Positions 50,159 through 57,907 of a stretch of DNA of 64,000 bases are shown piece by piece. Every line of letters begins with the position of its first letter. Within the stretch, counting starts at the first letter, position 1. The stretch comes from DAIMFL01 sp964372215. GTDB taxonomy: Bacteria > Pseudomonadota > Alphaproteobacteria > Dongiales > Dongiaceae. Where the stretch lies: positions 62,001-126,000 of the forward strand of contig CAYJQC010000006.1 of the NCBI GenBank assembly GCA_964372215.1, given 5' to 3'. The translations under genes and the position numbers were made by a program. Under the pieces are notes generated by a model. It was not told the origin of the DNA and ran no database searches. It was given only the letters and a program-made list of their open reading frames with translations.

Positions 50159-50929
50159 TCAGGCGACCCAGCGCCAGGCCAACAGGGTCAGGAATCCGGC
50201 ATTGCCGATCATCAGCGCCGGGCCGAGGCGTGCGGTGGCCAGGCGCCAGCGCTGCGCCGCCAGGGCGCCGAACGCGCCGACCGCGAACAAGGCGGGGATC
50301 GTGCCGGCGGCGAAGCCGGCCATGGCAAAGGCGCCGCCGAGCGGATCCCCGCTCGCCGCCGCGACGCTGAGCGCACCGTAGAGCAGGCCGCAGGGGATGA
50401 AGCCGAGCAGGATGCCGAGGCCATAGCCGGCGAGGCCGGTGGGGCGCGCGAACAAGGGCCGCGCCAGGCGGCCGACATGGCGCGGCCACCAGGTCCCGCC
50501 ATCGCCGCCCTGCCAGGGCAGCCGCAACCCGAGTCGCCCGAGACCATAGAGCAGGAAGAACCCGGCCGCCGCCAGCAGCAGCGCCGCCGACAGCCACTTC
50601 AACCCGGCCCGGTCGATCAGGCTGCCCGAAATCGCCGCCGCCGTGGCGCCGAGCCCGACATAGGTGGTGGCGCGGCCGAAATGATAGGGCAGCAAGGCGG
50701 CGCCGGTCAGCCGGTGGAAATCGCGCATGCGGCGGGCCGGAAGCGCCTTCTGGCGCTCGGCGACCTGGGACAGCACGAACGGGCCGCACATGCCGGCGCA
50801 ATGGGTCAGGCCACCCACCAGCCCGGCGCCGAACAGCGCGCCGATCAGGCTGCCATTGCCGACCGCCACGCTGGCGCAATGGGCCAGGCCGCTGCTCAAG
50901 AGCTCGAGGAGTACCGTCTCCTGGTCCAA
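50159..50929 (-). CDS. COG2836/TauE-like membrane protein (cbb3/copper-associated)
   Basis: The predicted 256-residue protein has about six membrane segments and the marker GGLTHCAGMCGPFVLSQVAE near residue 25, with two cysteines in HCAGMCGP. This family is often encoded beside cbb3 oxidase genes and is implicated in copper supply or oxidase assembly; it is distinct from the TSUP exporters above. No ATG fits; a TTG at 50929 preceded by AAGGA is the chosen start, so the N-terminus is tentative. The first gene of the minus-strand operon starts 134 bp from the perfect FNR box. Confidence 0.72.
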   Translation of the reverse strand: MDQETVLLELLSSGLAHCASVAVGNGSLIGALFGAGLVGGLTHCAGMCGPFVLSQVAERQKALPARRMRDFHRLTGAALLPYHFGRATTYVGLGATAAAISGSLIDRAGLKWLSAALLLAAAGFFLLYGLGRLGLRLPWQGGDGGTWWPRHVGRLARPLFARPTGLAGYGLGILLGFIPCGLLYGALSVAAASGDPLGGAFAMAGFAAGTIPALFAVGAFGALAAQRWRLATARLGPALMIGNAGFLTLLAWRWVA

Positions 50930-51062
50930 GAACCTGTCCTTGCCGGTGATGCACCGGACTTGGCGTCCGGGAACGCCCTGTCGGCGGGCCGCCCGGACAC
51001 CCTGCCAGGGCGACGGACCCGCGATTGAAACAACACTATCCCGCCTGATACCGGGCAAGCGG

Positions 51063-51076
51063 TTGATTTGTATCAA
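51063..51076. promoter_or_regulatory. Perfect FNR box in divergent region
   Basis: TTGAT-TTGT-ATCAA is an exact consensus FNR/Anr/FixK-type site. It lies between the minus-strand five-gene operon and the plus-strand DUF2189-to-cco genes. On the minus strand, a TAGTGT hexamer (a possible -10) lies 24 bases beyond the box, the class II spacing. On the plus strand TATAAA lies at 51136-51141, further away. Activation by FnrL at low oxygen is expected. Confidence 0.85.
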
Positions 51077-51196
51077 GGTGACCGAGGGCGATTCCGGCCA
51101 ATGTCACGCAGTATTCGTAACCGCCCTTTGGTTCGTATAAAATACCAACCGGGAGTGCGATTTGGCGTGGGTGCCCTTGGCCATGGAGAATTCGTC

Positions 51197-51982
51197 ATGA
51201 CCGACGCTGCGGGAGCCTCCGAGAGCACCATGCCGACCACCCGGCTCGTCACCATGGAGCATCCCTGGAAGTGGCTGTCGGCGGGCTGGAACGATCTGCG
51301 CCGGGCGCCGGGCGTGAGCCTGGCCTATGGCGCCGTGTTCTCCCTGGTCAGCTGCGTGCTCACCGCCGGGCTGTACGCCGCGGACGTGCTGTATCTGCTG
51401 CTGCCGCTTGCGGCCGGCTTCATGTTCCTCGGGCCGCTGATCGCCGTCGGTCTCTACGAAATCAGCCGGCGGCTCGAGGCGGGCGAGCAGCCGACCCTGG
51501 CGGATGCCTTGCTCGCCTGGCGCTCCCACTTCGCCCAGATCGCCGGCATGGGGCTGGTGCTGATGCTGTTCATGCTGGTGTGGATCCGGCTGGCGACGCT
51601 GATCTTCGCCCTGTTCTTCACCGGCACGCCGGCAAGCTGGGAAGCGCTCATCAACATCGTTCTGTTCTCGCTCGAGGGGATTCCGTTTCTCGCGGTCGGC
51701 ACCATCGTCGGCGGTGCCCTGGCGGCGTTCGCCTTCGCCATCAGCGCGGTCTCGCTGCCGGTGCTGCTCGACCGCGATGTCGGGGTGATCACGGCGATCG
51801 TGCTCAGCGTCCAGGCGGTGTTGCGCAACTGGCGGGTGATGATCGGCTGGGCGGCGCTGATCGCCCTGTTCACCGCCGGCGGGCTGGCGACCGCGTATCT
51901 CGGATTGATCGTCACGCTGCCGTTGATCGGCTATGCGAGCTGGCACGCCTATCGCGACCTGGTCGGCACGTCCGGTCGCTGA
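51197..51982 (+). CDS. DUF2189 integral membrane protein
   Basis: The 261-residue protein has six likely transmembrane segments after a short N-terminal cytosolic part (EHPWKWLSAGWNDLRRAPGVSLAYGAVF). The family DUF2189 is often found next to ccoN and is of unknown function. The ATG at 51197 follows a GGAG site; the upstream open frame crosses the FNR box and is not coding. A 40-bp gap leads to a small membrane protein. Linked expression with the cbb3 oxidase is inferred from the divergent FNR box. Confidence 0.78.
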   Translation: MTDAAGASESTMPTTRLVTMEHPWKWLSAGWNDLRRAPGVSLAYGAVFSLVSCVLTAGLYAADVLYLLLPLAAGFMFLGPLIAVGLYEISRRLEAGEQPTLADALLAWRSHFAQIAGMGLVLMLFMLVWIRLATLIFALFFTGTPASWEALINIVLFSLEGIPFLAVGTIVGGALAAFAFAISAVSLPVLLDRDVGVITAIVLSVQAVLRNWRVMIGWAALIALFTAGGLATAYLGLIVTLPLIGYASWHAYRDLVGTSGR

Positions 51983-52022
51983 CGGCGGGACGCGCCCGAC
52001 AACTATTGACAAGGAGCTGATA

Positions 52023-52253
52023 GTGGCAGGCACAGGCAAGTGGATCGTCGGCGGCTTGGTCGGCCTGATCGGGGTGTTCGGGCTGTTCGCCGCGGCGCAC
52101 GCCGTCGATCCCGGGTTCTATCTCTTCGGCCTGCTGCTGTTCGCCTTCGCGGTGCTGTTCGTGTTCGCCCAGATCAGATCCGCGTTCGATCAGGCCGAGG
52201 CGGAGACCGGTGCGGGCGGCGGACAGGCCGGGGACGACGCGCGGCCGACATGA
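52023..52253 (+). CDS. Small membrane protein upstream of ccoN
   Basis: A 76-residue protein starts at GTG 52023, eight bases after an AAGGAG site. It has two hydrophobic segments (WIVGGLVGLIGVFGLFAAAHA and FYLFGLLLFAFAVLFVFAQI) and an acidic soluble tail. I do not recognise the family. Its position between the DUF2189 gene and ccoN suggests a part in oxidase expression or assembly, but nothing in the sequence proves this. Confidence 0.6.
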   Translation: MAGTGKWIVGGLVGLIGVFGLFAAAHAVDPGFYLFGLLLFAFAVLFVFAQIRSAFDQAEAETGAGGGQAGDDARPT

Positions 52254-52287
52254 CCGCGCCCGAATGTCGCAGCCTCGTCGCATGGCG

Positions 52288-52301
52288 TTGACCTCGATCG
52301 A
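52288..52301. promoter_or_regulatory. Weak FNR-like site upstream of ccoN
   Basis: TTGAC-CTCG-ATCGA keeps the spacing of an FNR site with one mismatch in each half. It lies 175 bp before the ccoN start in a 222-bp gap. It is a candidate only; the perfect box at 51063-51076 may serve the same genes by read-through. Confidence 0.3.
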
Positions 52302-52475
52302 TGCCGGCTCTATCCGCAGCGGCGAAATTCACGGGCTCGCGGCCGGGAGGGGGATACGACTCCGGGCGCGCGCCATTCGGCGGCGGCGCATTCGGCAGCC
52401 AAGGGCTGTCGACAACAGGATGATCCGGTACTGCCCAGATCGGGCACGGCCCGGCGCGAGAGGGAGCAGGGTGCA

Positions 52476-53948
52476 ATGAGCGTGCAATCCGTGGCGGCCG
52501 GGTGGCCGGCGGCGACGTTGGCGTACAACGAGGAGGTGGTGAAGAAGTTCGTCATCGCCACCGCGTTCTGGGGCGTTGCCGCCTTCGCCGTCGGCGTCTA
52601 CATCGCGCTCGAGCTCGCGTTTCCCGTGCTCAACCTCGATCTGCCCTGGACCACCTTCGGGCGGTTGCGGCCGCTGCACACCTCTGCCGCCGTCTTCGCA
52701 TTCGGCGGCAACGCGCTGCTCGGCACCTCGCTCTACGTGGTCCAGCGCACCTGCCGGGCGCCGCTGTTCGGCGGCCGGGCGCTCGCCGATTTCGTGTTCT
52801 GGGGCTTCCAGCTCTTCATCGTGCTGGCGGCGACCGGCTATCTGCTGGGGATCACCGAGAGCCGCGAGTACGCCGAGCCGGAATGGTACACCGATCTCTG
52901 GCTGACCATCGTCTGGGTCGCCTATCTCGTGATCTTCATGGGCACGCTGATGACGCGGCGCGAGACGCACATCTACGTGGCCAACTGGTTCTACCTCGCG
53001 TTCATCGTCACCGTCGCGATCCTCCATATCGGCAACAACCTGTCGCTGCCGGTATCGTGGTTCGGCACCAAGAGCTACTCGCTGTTCTCCGGCGTGCAGG
53101 ACGCCATGCTGCAGTGGTGGTACGGCCACAACGCGGTCGGCTTCTTCCTGACCGCCGGTTTCCTCGGCATCATGTACTACTTCGTGCCGAAGCAGGCGGA
53201 GCGGCCGGTCTATTCCTACCGGCTGTCGATCGTCCATTTCTGGACGCTGATCTTTCTCTACATCTGGGCCGGGCCGCATCACCTGCACTACACCGCGCTG
53301 CCCGACTGGACCCAGTATCTCGGCATGACCTTCTCGATCATGCTGTGGATGCCGTCCTGGGGCGGCATGATCAACGGCGTGATGACGCTGTCCGGCGCGT
53401 GGGAAAAGCTGCGCACCGATCCGGTGCTGCGGTTGCTCGTGACCTCGATCGGCTTCTACGGCATGTCGACCTTCGAAGGGCCCGTCATGTCGATCCGGGC
53501 CGTGAACTCGCTCAGCCACTACACCGACTGGACCATCGGCCACGTTCATTCCGGCGCACTCGGCTGGGTCGCCTTCGTCAGCTTCGGTGCGCTCTACTTC
53601 CTGGTGCCGCGGCTGTGGCAGCGGGCGCGGCTCTATTCGCTCCAGCTGGTGAGCCATCACTACTGGATCGCGACCATCGGCATCGTGCTGTACATCACGG
53701 CGATGTGGATTTCCGGGATCATGCAGGGGCTGATGTGGCGCGCTTATGACGAGCTCGGCTTCCTGCAGTACTCGTTCATCGAGACCGTCGAGGCCATGCA
53801 TCCCTATTACGTGATCCGGGCGCTGGGCGGGGTGCTGTTCCTGATCGGCTCTCTGATCATGGTCTACAACCTGTGGCGCACGGTGCGCGGCGACATTCGC
53901 AGCGAAGCCCTGGTGGCGGCGCCGCGCCCCGCCGCCGCGGCGCGTTGA
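52476..53948 (+). CDS. ccoN: cbb3 oxidase catalytic subunit
   Basis: The 490-residue protein is the haem-copper catalytic subunit of cbb3 cytochrome c oxidase. It has twelve membrane segments and conserved His-containing blocks: LRPLHTSAAVFAFGGNALLG, YGHNAVGFFLTAGFLGIMYYFVP, WAGPHHLHYTALPDW and DWTIGHVHSGALGWV. It reduces oxygen to water at low oxygen tension and pumps protons. It is the first of ccoN-ccoO-ccoQ-ccoP, with short gaps between genes. Length and order are normal. Confidence 0.97.
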   Translation: MSVQSVAAGWPAATLAYNEEVVKKFVIATAFWGVAAFAVGVYIALELAFPVLNLDLPWTTFGRLRPLHTSAAVFAFGGNALLGTSLYVVQRTCRAPLFGGRALADFVFWGFQLFIVLAATGYLLGITESREYAEPEWYTDLWLTIVWVAYLVIFMGTLMTRRETHIYVANWFYLAFIVTVAILHIGNNLSLPVSWFGTKSYSLFSGVQDAMLQWWYGHNAVGFFLTAGFLGIMYYFVPKQAERPVYSYRLSIVHFWTLIFLYIWAGPHHLHYTALPDWTQYLGMTFSIMLWMPSWGGMINGVMTLSGAWEKLRTDPVLRLLVTSIGFYGMSTFEGPVMSIRAVNSLSHYTDWTIGHVHSGALGWVAFVSFGALYFLVPRLWQRARLYSLQLVSHHYWIATIGIVLYITAMWISGIMQGLMWRAYDELGFLQYSFIETVEAMHPYYVIRALGGVLFLIGSLIMVYNLWRTVRGDIRSEALVAAPRPAAAAR

Positions 53949-53961
53949 GGAGATCCCGGCC

Positions 53962-54690
53962 ATGATGCGCCATCACGACAAGATCGAGACCAACTCGATC
54001 CTGCTGCTCGTCGGCATCATCATCACCGTCGCGATCGGCGGGCTGGTGGAGATCGTGCCGCTGTTCACCATCGGCGAGACCATCGAGAAGGTCGACGGCG
54101 TCCGCCCGTACTCGCCGCTGGAGCAGGTCGGCCGGAACATCTATGTCCGCGAAGGCTGCTATGTCTGCCATAGCCAGCAGATCCGGCCGTTCCGCGACGA
54201 GGCGGAGCGCTATGGCCACTACAGCCTGGCGGCCGAGAGCATGTACGACCATCCCTTCCAGTGGGGCTCGAAGCGCTCGGGCCCCGATCTGGCACGGGTC
54301 GGCGGCAAGTATTCGAACGACTGGCACGTCGCCCACTTGATCGATCCGCGCAGCGTGGTGCCGGGCTCGGTCATGCCGGGCTATCCGGCGATGGCCGAGA
54401 CCGAGCTCTCCTACGACGACATGGCCGAGCATCTGAAGACGCTGCGGATGGTCGGCGTCCCCTATACCGACGAGCAGATCGAGAGCGCGGTCGCCGACCT
54501 CGCGCTGCAGACCCAGCCCGACGGCGATACCGAGCCGCTGCTGGCGCGCTATCCGAAGGCGGTGATCGCCGATTTCGACGGCGATCCGTCGCGGATCACC
54601 GAACTCGACGCCCTCATCGCCTATCTGCAGGTGCTGGGCACGATGGTCGACTTCACCACCTACAAGCCGGAATACGCCGCGACCCAATAG
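53962..54690 (+). CDS. ccoO: cbb3 oxidase mono-haem subunit
   Basis: The 242-residue membrane-anchored cytochrome c subunit has one N-terminal transmembrane helix (ILLLVGIIITVAIGGLVEIVPLF) and a single haem site CYVCH in EGCYVCHSQQIRPF near residue 70. An axial Met is expected in VPGSVMPGYPAMAETELS. A GAGGAG site precedes the ATG. It passes electrons from CcoP to CcoN. Confidence 0.96.
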   Translation: MMRHHDKIETNSILLLVGIIITVAIGGLVEIVPLFTIGETIEKVDGVRPYSPLEQVGRNIYVREGCYVCHSQQIRPFRDEAERYGHYSLAAESMYDHPFQWGSKRSGPDLARVGGKYSNDWHVAHLIDPRSVVPGSVMPGYPAMAETELSYDDMAEHLKTLRMVGVPYTDEQIESAVADLALQTQPDGDTEPLLARYPKAVIADFDGDPSRITELDALIAYLQVLGTMVDFTTYKPEYAATQ

Positions 54691-54727
54691 GCGCGATCCG
54701 ACGCCGGCTTCGAAGGAGCAGGGGAAA

Positions 54728-54904
54728 TTGGAAGAACTGATCGCTTGGGGCCGGTCCCTGTGGGTGGTGTGGCTGATGCTCATCTTTCTCGGAATCGTGT
54801 TCTGGGCCTATCGGCCCAAGAACAAGCGGCGGTTCGAATCCGACGGCATGATCCCGTTCCGCGAGGACGACGATCGGCCGCCGGAGAGCGGCGAGGAGCG
54901 CTGA
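54728..54904 (+). CDS. ccoQ: cbb3 oxidase small subunit
   Basis: A 58-residue protein starts at a TTG (54728), nine bases after AGGAG. It has one transmembrane helix (SLWVVWLMLIFLGIVFWAY), a basic stretch (RPKNKRRFESDG) and an acidic tail. The position between ccoO and ccoP and the RPKNKRRFE motif identify CcoQ/FixQ, which stabilises the oxidase. The four-base gap to ccoP supports co-translation. Confidence 0.9.
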   Translation: MEELIAWGRSLWVVWLMLIFLGIVFWAYRPKNKRRFESDGMIPFREDDDRPPESGEER

Positions 54905-54908
54905 AGAC

Positions 54909-55778
54909 ATGGCTGGCAATGTCGAGAAGGACCCCGTCACCGGGACCGAGACCACGGGCCACGAGTGGGACGGCATCCGCGAGCTGAATACGCCGCTGCC
55001 GAAATGGTGGCTCTACGTGTTCTATGCCTGCATCGTCTGGGCGATCGGCTACTGGGTGGTCTATCCGGCCTGGCCGTCGCTCTCGGGCTACACCAAGGGC
55101 GTCATCGGCTACAACACCCGGGAGAGCTTCGAGCAGCGGATGGCCGAGGTCGAGCAGTCGCACAGGCAGTGGACCGATCGGATCGCGGCAATGAGCATCA
55201 CCGAGGTGGCGGCCGACACCGAGCTGCTGCAATACGCCATGGCCGGCGGCCGCGCGGTGTTCGGCGAGAACTGCGCGCCCTGCCATGGCGCCGGCGGCCA
55301 GGGGGCAAAGGGCTTTCCGGTGCTGGCCGACGACGACTGGCTGTGGGGCGGCGATCTCGCCAACATCCAGCAGACGGTGCGCTATGGCATACGTTCGCGC
55401 CACGACGAGGAGCGGCTGTCGGAGATGCCGAAGTTCGGTGCCGACGAGATCCTCGAGCCGGCGCAGATCGACGACGTCAGCCAGTTCGTGCTGTCGTTGA
55501 GCGGCCGCGCGACCGACGCGACGGCGGCCGCGCGCGGCAGCGAACTGTTCGCCGAGAACTGCGCCGCCTGCCACGGCGAGACCGGCCAGGGCATGCAGGA
55601 ACTGGGGGCGCCCAATCTCGCCGACAATATCTGGCTGTACGGCGGCAGCCAGGCCGCGATCGCGGCGCAGATCGCCAATCCCAAGCAGGGCGTGATGCCG
55701 GCCTGGGACGGCCGCCTGAGCGAGACCGCGATCAAGCTGGCCACCATCTACGTTCACTCGCTGGGCGGCGGCCAGTAG
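54909..55778 (+). CDS. ccoP: cbb3 oxidase di-haem subunit
   Basis: The 289-residue subunit has an N-terminal membrane helix (WWLYVFYACIVWAIGYWVVYPAWP) and two cytochrome c domains with haem sites CAPCH (near residue 120) and CAACH (near residue 218). A GHEWDGIRELNTPLPKWW motif precedes the helix, as in the FixP family. It accepts electrons from soluble or membrane cytochromes. It starts 4 bp after ccoQ. Confidence 0.96.
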   Translation: MAGNVEKDPVTGTETTGHEWDGIRELNTPLPKWWLYVFYACIVWAIGYWVVYPAWPSLSGYTKGVIGYNTRESFEQRMAEVEQSHRQWTDRIAAMSITEVAADTELLQYAMAGGRAVFGENCAPCHGAGGQGAKGFPVLADDDWLWGGDLANIQQTVRYGIRSRHDEERLSEMPKFGADEILEPAQIDDVSQFVLSLSGRATDATAAARGSELFAENCAACHGETGQGMQELGAPNLADNIWLYGGSQAAIAAQIANPKQGVMPAWDGRLSETAIKLATIYVHSLGGGQ

Positions 55779-55846
55779 GAATCCCGGGGCAACCAGAGAC
55801 GGCAAGCACGGGGAACAGACCGAGCACTACGCGAGACGCAGCCGGA

Positions 55847-55872
55847 CCCGGGGCCGTCAGGGGAGCCCCGGG
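55847..55872 (+). terminator. Hairpin between ccoP and ccoG
   Basis: CCCGGGGC (55847-55854) and GCCCCGGG (55865-55872) form a perfect 8-bp stem with a 10-base loop in the 118-bp gap. There is no T-tract. It may separate the structural unit (ccoNOQP) from the assembly unit (ccoGHIS), or protect the upstream mRNA. Confidence 0.35.
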
Positions 55873-55896
55873 GCCGGCGCCGCTTTGAGGATCGAG

Positions 55897-57372
55897 ATGT
55901 CCAGCGCTTCCGAGACGACGGCACGAGCCCCCCTGGGATCCGCGCCGGTGGCCCCGCCGCCGCGCGAGAAGCTCTATGCCGAGCACGAGAAGATCTATCC
56001 CCAGCGCATCGGCGGTGCGTTCCGCCGCATCAAGTGGGCGGTGCTGGCGGCGCTGCTCGGGATCTACTACGTCGTGCCCTGGCTGCGCTGGGACCGCGGG
56101 CCCGGCGCGCCCGATCAGGCCATCCTGGTCGACATGCCCGGCCGTCGCGCCTACTTCTTCTGGATCGAGATCTGGCCGCAGGAGGTCTACTACCTGGCCG
56201 GCCTGCTGATGCTGGGCGCCATCGGGCTGTTCCTCGCCACCGCGCTGTTCGGCCGCGTGTGGTGCGGATTCACCTGTCCGCAGACCGTGTGGACCGACCT
56301 GTTCCTGCTGGTCGAGCGCTACATCGAGGGCGACCGCAACAAGCGCATGAAGCTCGACCGGTCGGGGTTCAGCCTGGAGAAGTCCGCCCGCAAGCTGGTC
56401 AAGCACGCGGTCTGGCTGGTGATCTCGGTGCTCACCGGCGGCGCCTGGATCATGTACTTCAACGACGCGCCGACGGTGGTCGTCGAGCTCTTCACCGGCC
56501 AGGCCGGCGCCGCGGTCTACGGCTTCGTCGGGTTGTTCGCCGCGACCACCTATCTGCTGGCCGGCTGGGCGCGCGAGCAGGTCTGCATCTACATGTGCCC
56601 GTGGCCGCGCTTCCAGGCCGCCATGTTCGACGAGCACACCACCCTCGTCACCTACGAGGAGTGGCGCGGCGAGCCGCGCGGCCACGCCAAGGCCGGGCAG
56701 TCCTTCGAGGGCCGGGGCCACTGCATCGATTGCGGCCTGTGCGTGCGGGTCTGCCCGACCGGTGTCGACATCCGCAAGGGGCAGCAGCTCGCCTGCATCG
56801 GCTGCGCGCTGTGCGTCGACGCCTGCAACGGCGTGATGGAGAAGATCGGCCTGCCGCGCGATCTCATCACCTACGATTCGATCGCCAACCAGGATGCCCG
56901 GTCCTGCGGCGACCGGCCGAAGCTGCGCTTCGTGCGGCCGCGCACCATCGTCTATGCGACGCTGCTCGCGGTGGTCGCGGCGGTCATGCTGTTCAGCCTG
57001 TCGACCCGCTCGACCGTCGACGTGACGGTGCAGCCCGACCGCTCGCCGCTGTTCGTCACCCTGTCCGACGGCGGCATCCGCAACGGCTACACCTTCAAGA
57101 TCCTCAACAAGGACCGCGACGCGCACATCTATCGACTGAGCGTCGAAGGAATTCCGGGCGCGGAGCTCACCGTGATCGGCTTCCAGGAGACGCCGAGCGA
57201 TTCCGCCGTGTTGCCGGTCGCCGGCGACGCAGTCGGCAGCTTCCGGGTGTTCGTCAAGGTGGCGCGCGACGGCTTGACCGGCGACTCGAGCGCGCTCACC
57301 CTGATCGCCACCGACGAGACAACCGGCACCAGCGTGCGCTATGAAACCATCTTCCGTGGCCCCGAGAAGTAG
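55897..57372 (+). CDS. ccoG: cbb3 oxidase assembly protein, polyferredoxin-type
   Basis: The 491-residue membrane protein has several transmembrane helices, a membrane CGFTCPQTVWTD motif, and two 4Fe-4S motifs (CIDCGLCVRVCPTGVD and CIGCALCVDACN). It ends in a C-terminal Ig-like domain (IRNGYTFKILNKDRDAHIYRLSVEG). CcoG reduces Cu(II) to Cu(I) during assembly of the cbb3 binuclear centre. The ATG at 55897 follows GAGG; a TTG twelve bases upstream is less likely. Confidence 0.94.
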   Translation: MSSASETTARAPLGSAPVAPPPREKLYAEHEKIYPQRIGGAFRRIKWAVLAALLGIYYVVPWLRWDRGPGAPDQAILVDMPGRRAYFFWIEIWPQEVYYLAGLLMLGAIGLFLATALFGRVWCGFTCPQTVWTDLFLLVERYIEGDRNKRMKLDRSGFSLEKSARKLVKHAVWLVISVLTGGAWIMYFNDAPTVVVELFTGQAGAAVYGFVGLFAATTYLLAGWAREQVCIYMCPWPRFQAAMFDEHTTLVTYEEWRGEPRGHAKAGQSFEGRGHCIDCGLCVRVCPTGVDIRKGQQLACIGCALCVDACNGVMEKIGLPRDLITYDSIANQDARSCGDRPKLRFVRPRTIVYATLLAVVAAVMLFSLSTRSTVDVTVQPDRSPLFVTLSDGGIRNGYTFKILNKDRDAHIYRLSVEGIPGAELTVIGFQETPSDSAVLPVAGDAVGSFRVFVKVARDGLTGDSSALTLIATDETTGTSVRYETIFRGPEK

Positions 57373-57373
57373 C

Positions 57374-57907
57374 ATGCCCGCCGTCGCCCGGCATTCTCAC
57401 GGCGCCGGCACTCGGCGCGCCCGCGCCGCGGGCTGGTGGTATCCCTGGCTGTTCGTCGGCGCGCTGCTGCTCGTCGTTGCCGTCAACGGCGTCATGATCG
57501 TGCTGGCGGTCGACAGCTTCACCGGGCTCGACACCGCCCATCCCTATGAGCGCGGGCTCGAGTACAACCGCACGCTCGCCGCCGCCAGGGCCCAGGACGA
57601 GATGGGCTGGCAGGTGACCTTCGCCGTGGCGCCCGATGGCGACGCCACCGGCGTTTCGTTTCCGGTCGCGGTCGAGGCAAGGTTCCTCGACCGTGCCGGC
57701 CATGCGCTGACCGGCCTCGCGGTGCAGGCGCTGCTGCTGCGGCCGACCGTGGAAGGGCACGACGTCGAAGTCGCGCTGGTCGAGCGCGGCGGCGGCCGCT
57801 ACATCGCCACCACCGCGGTGCCGCTGCCCGGCCAGTGGGATCTCAGGATCGTCGCCCGGAGCGACGGGCTCAGCTGGCAGTCGAGCCGACGCATCCTGCT
57901 GCCGTGA
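57374..57907 (+). CDS. ccoH: cbb3 oxidase assembly protein FixH
   Basis: The 177-residue protein has one transmembrane helix (WWYPWLFVGALLLVVAVNGVMIVLAVDSFTG) and a periplasmic FixH domain. GLEYNRTLAAARAQDEMGWQ is the conserved segment after the helix. CcoH stays with the assembling oxidase. The ATG at 57374 begins two bases after the ccoG stop; an ATG at 57341 would overlap ccoG and is less likely. Its stop overlaps the GTG of ccoI. Confidence 0.9.
   Translation: MPAVARHSHGAGTRRARAAGWWYPWLFVGALLLVVAVNGVMIVLAVDSFTGLDTAHPYERGLEYNRTLAAARAQDEMGWQVTFAVAPDGDATGVSFPVAVEARFLDRAGHALTGLAVQALLLRPTVEGHDVEVALVERGGGRYIATTAVPLPGQWDLRIVARSDGLSWQSSRRILLP

Noticed and set aside
47416..50370. A 984-codon open frame on the plus strand
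   Set aside because: It runs opposite the Prs-like, AMP-phosphorylase and EEP genes and shows only a mirror of their codon bias. No start site or motif supports it.
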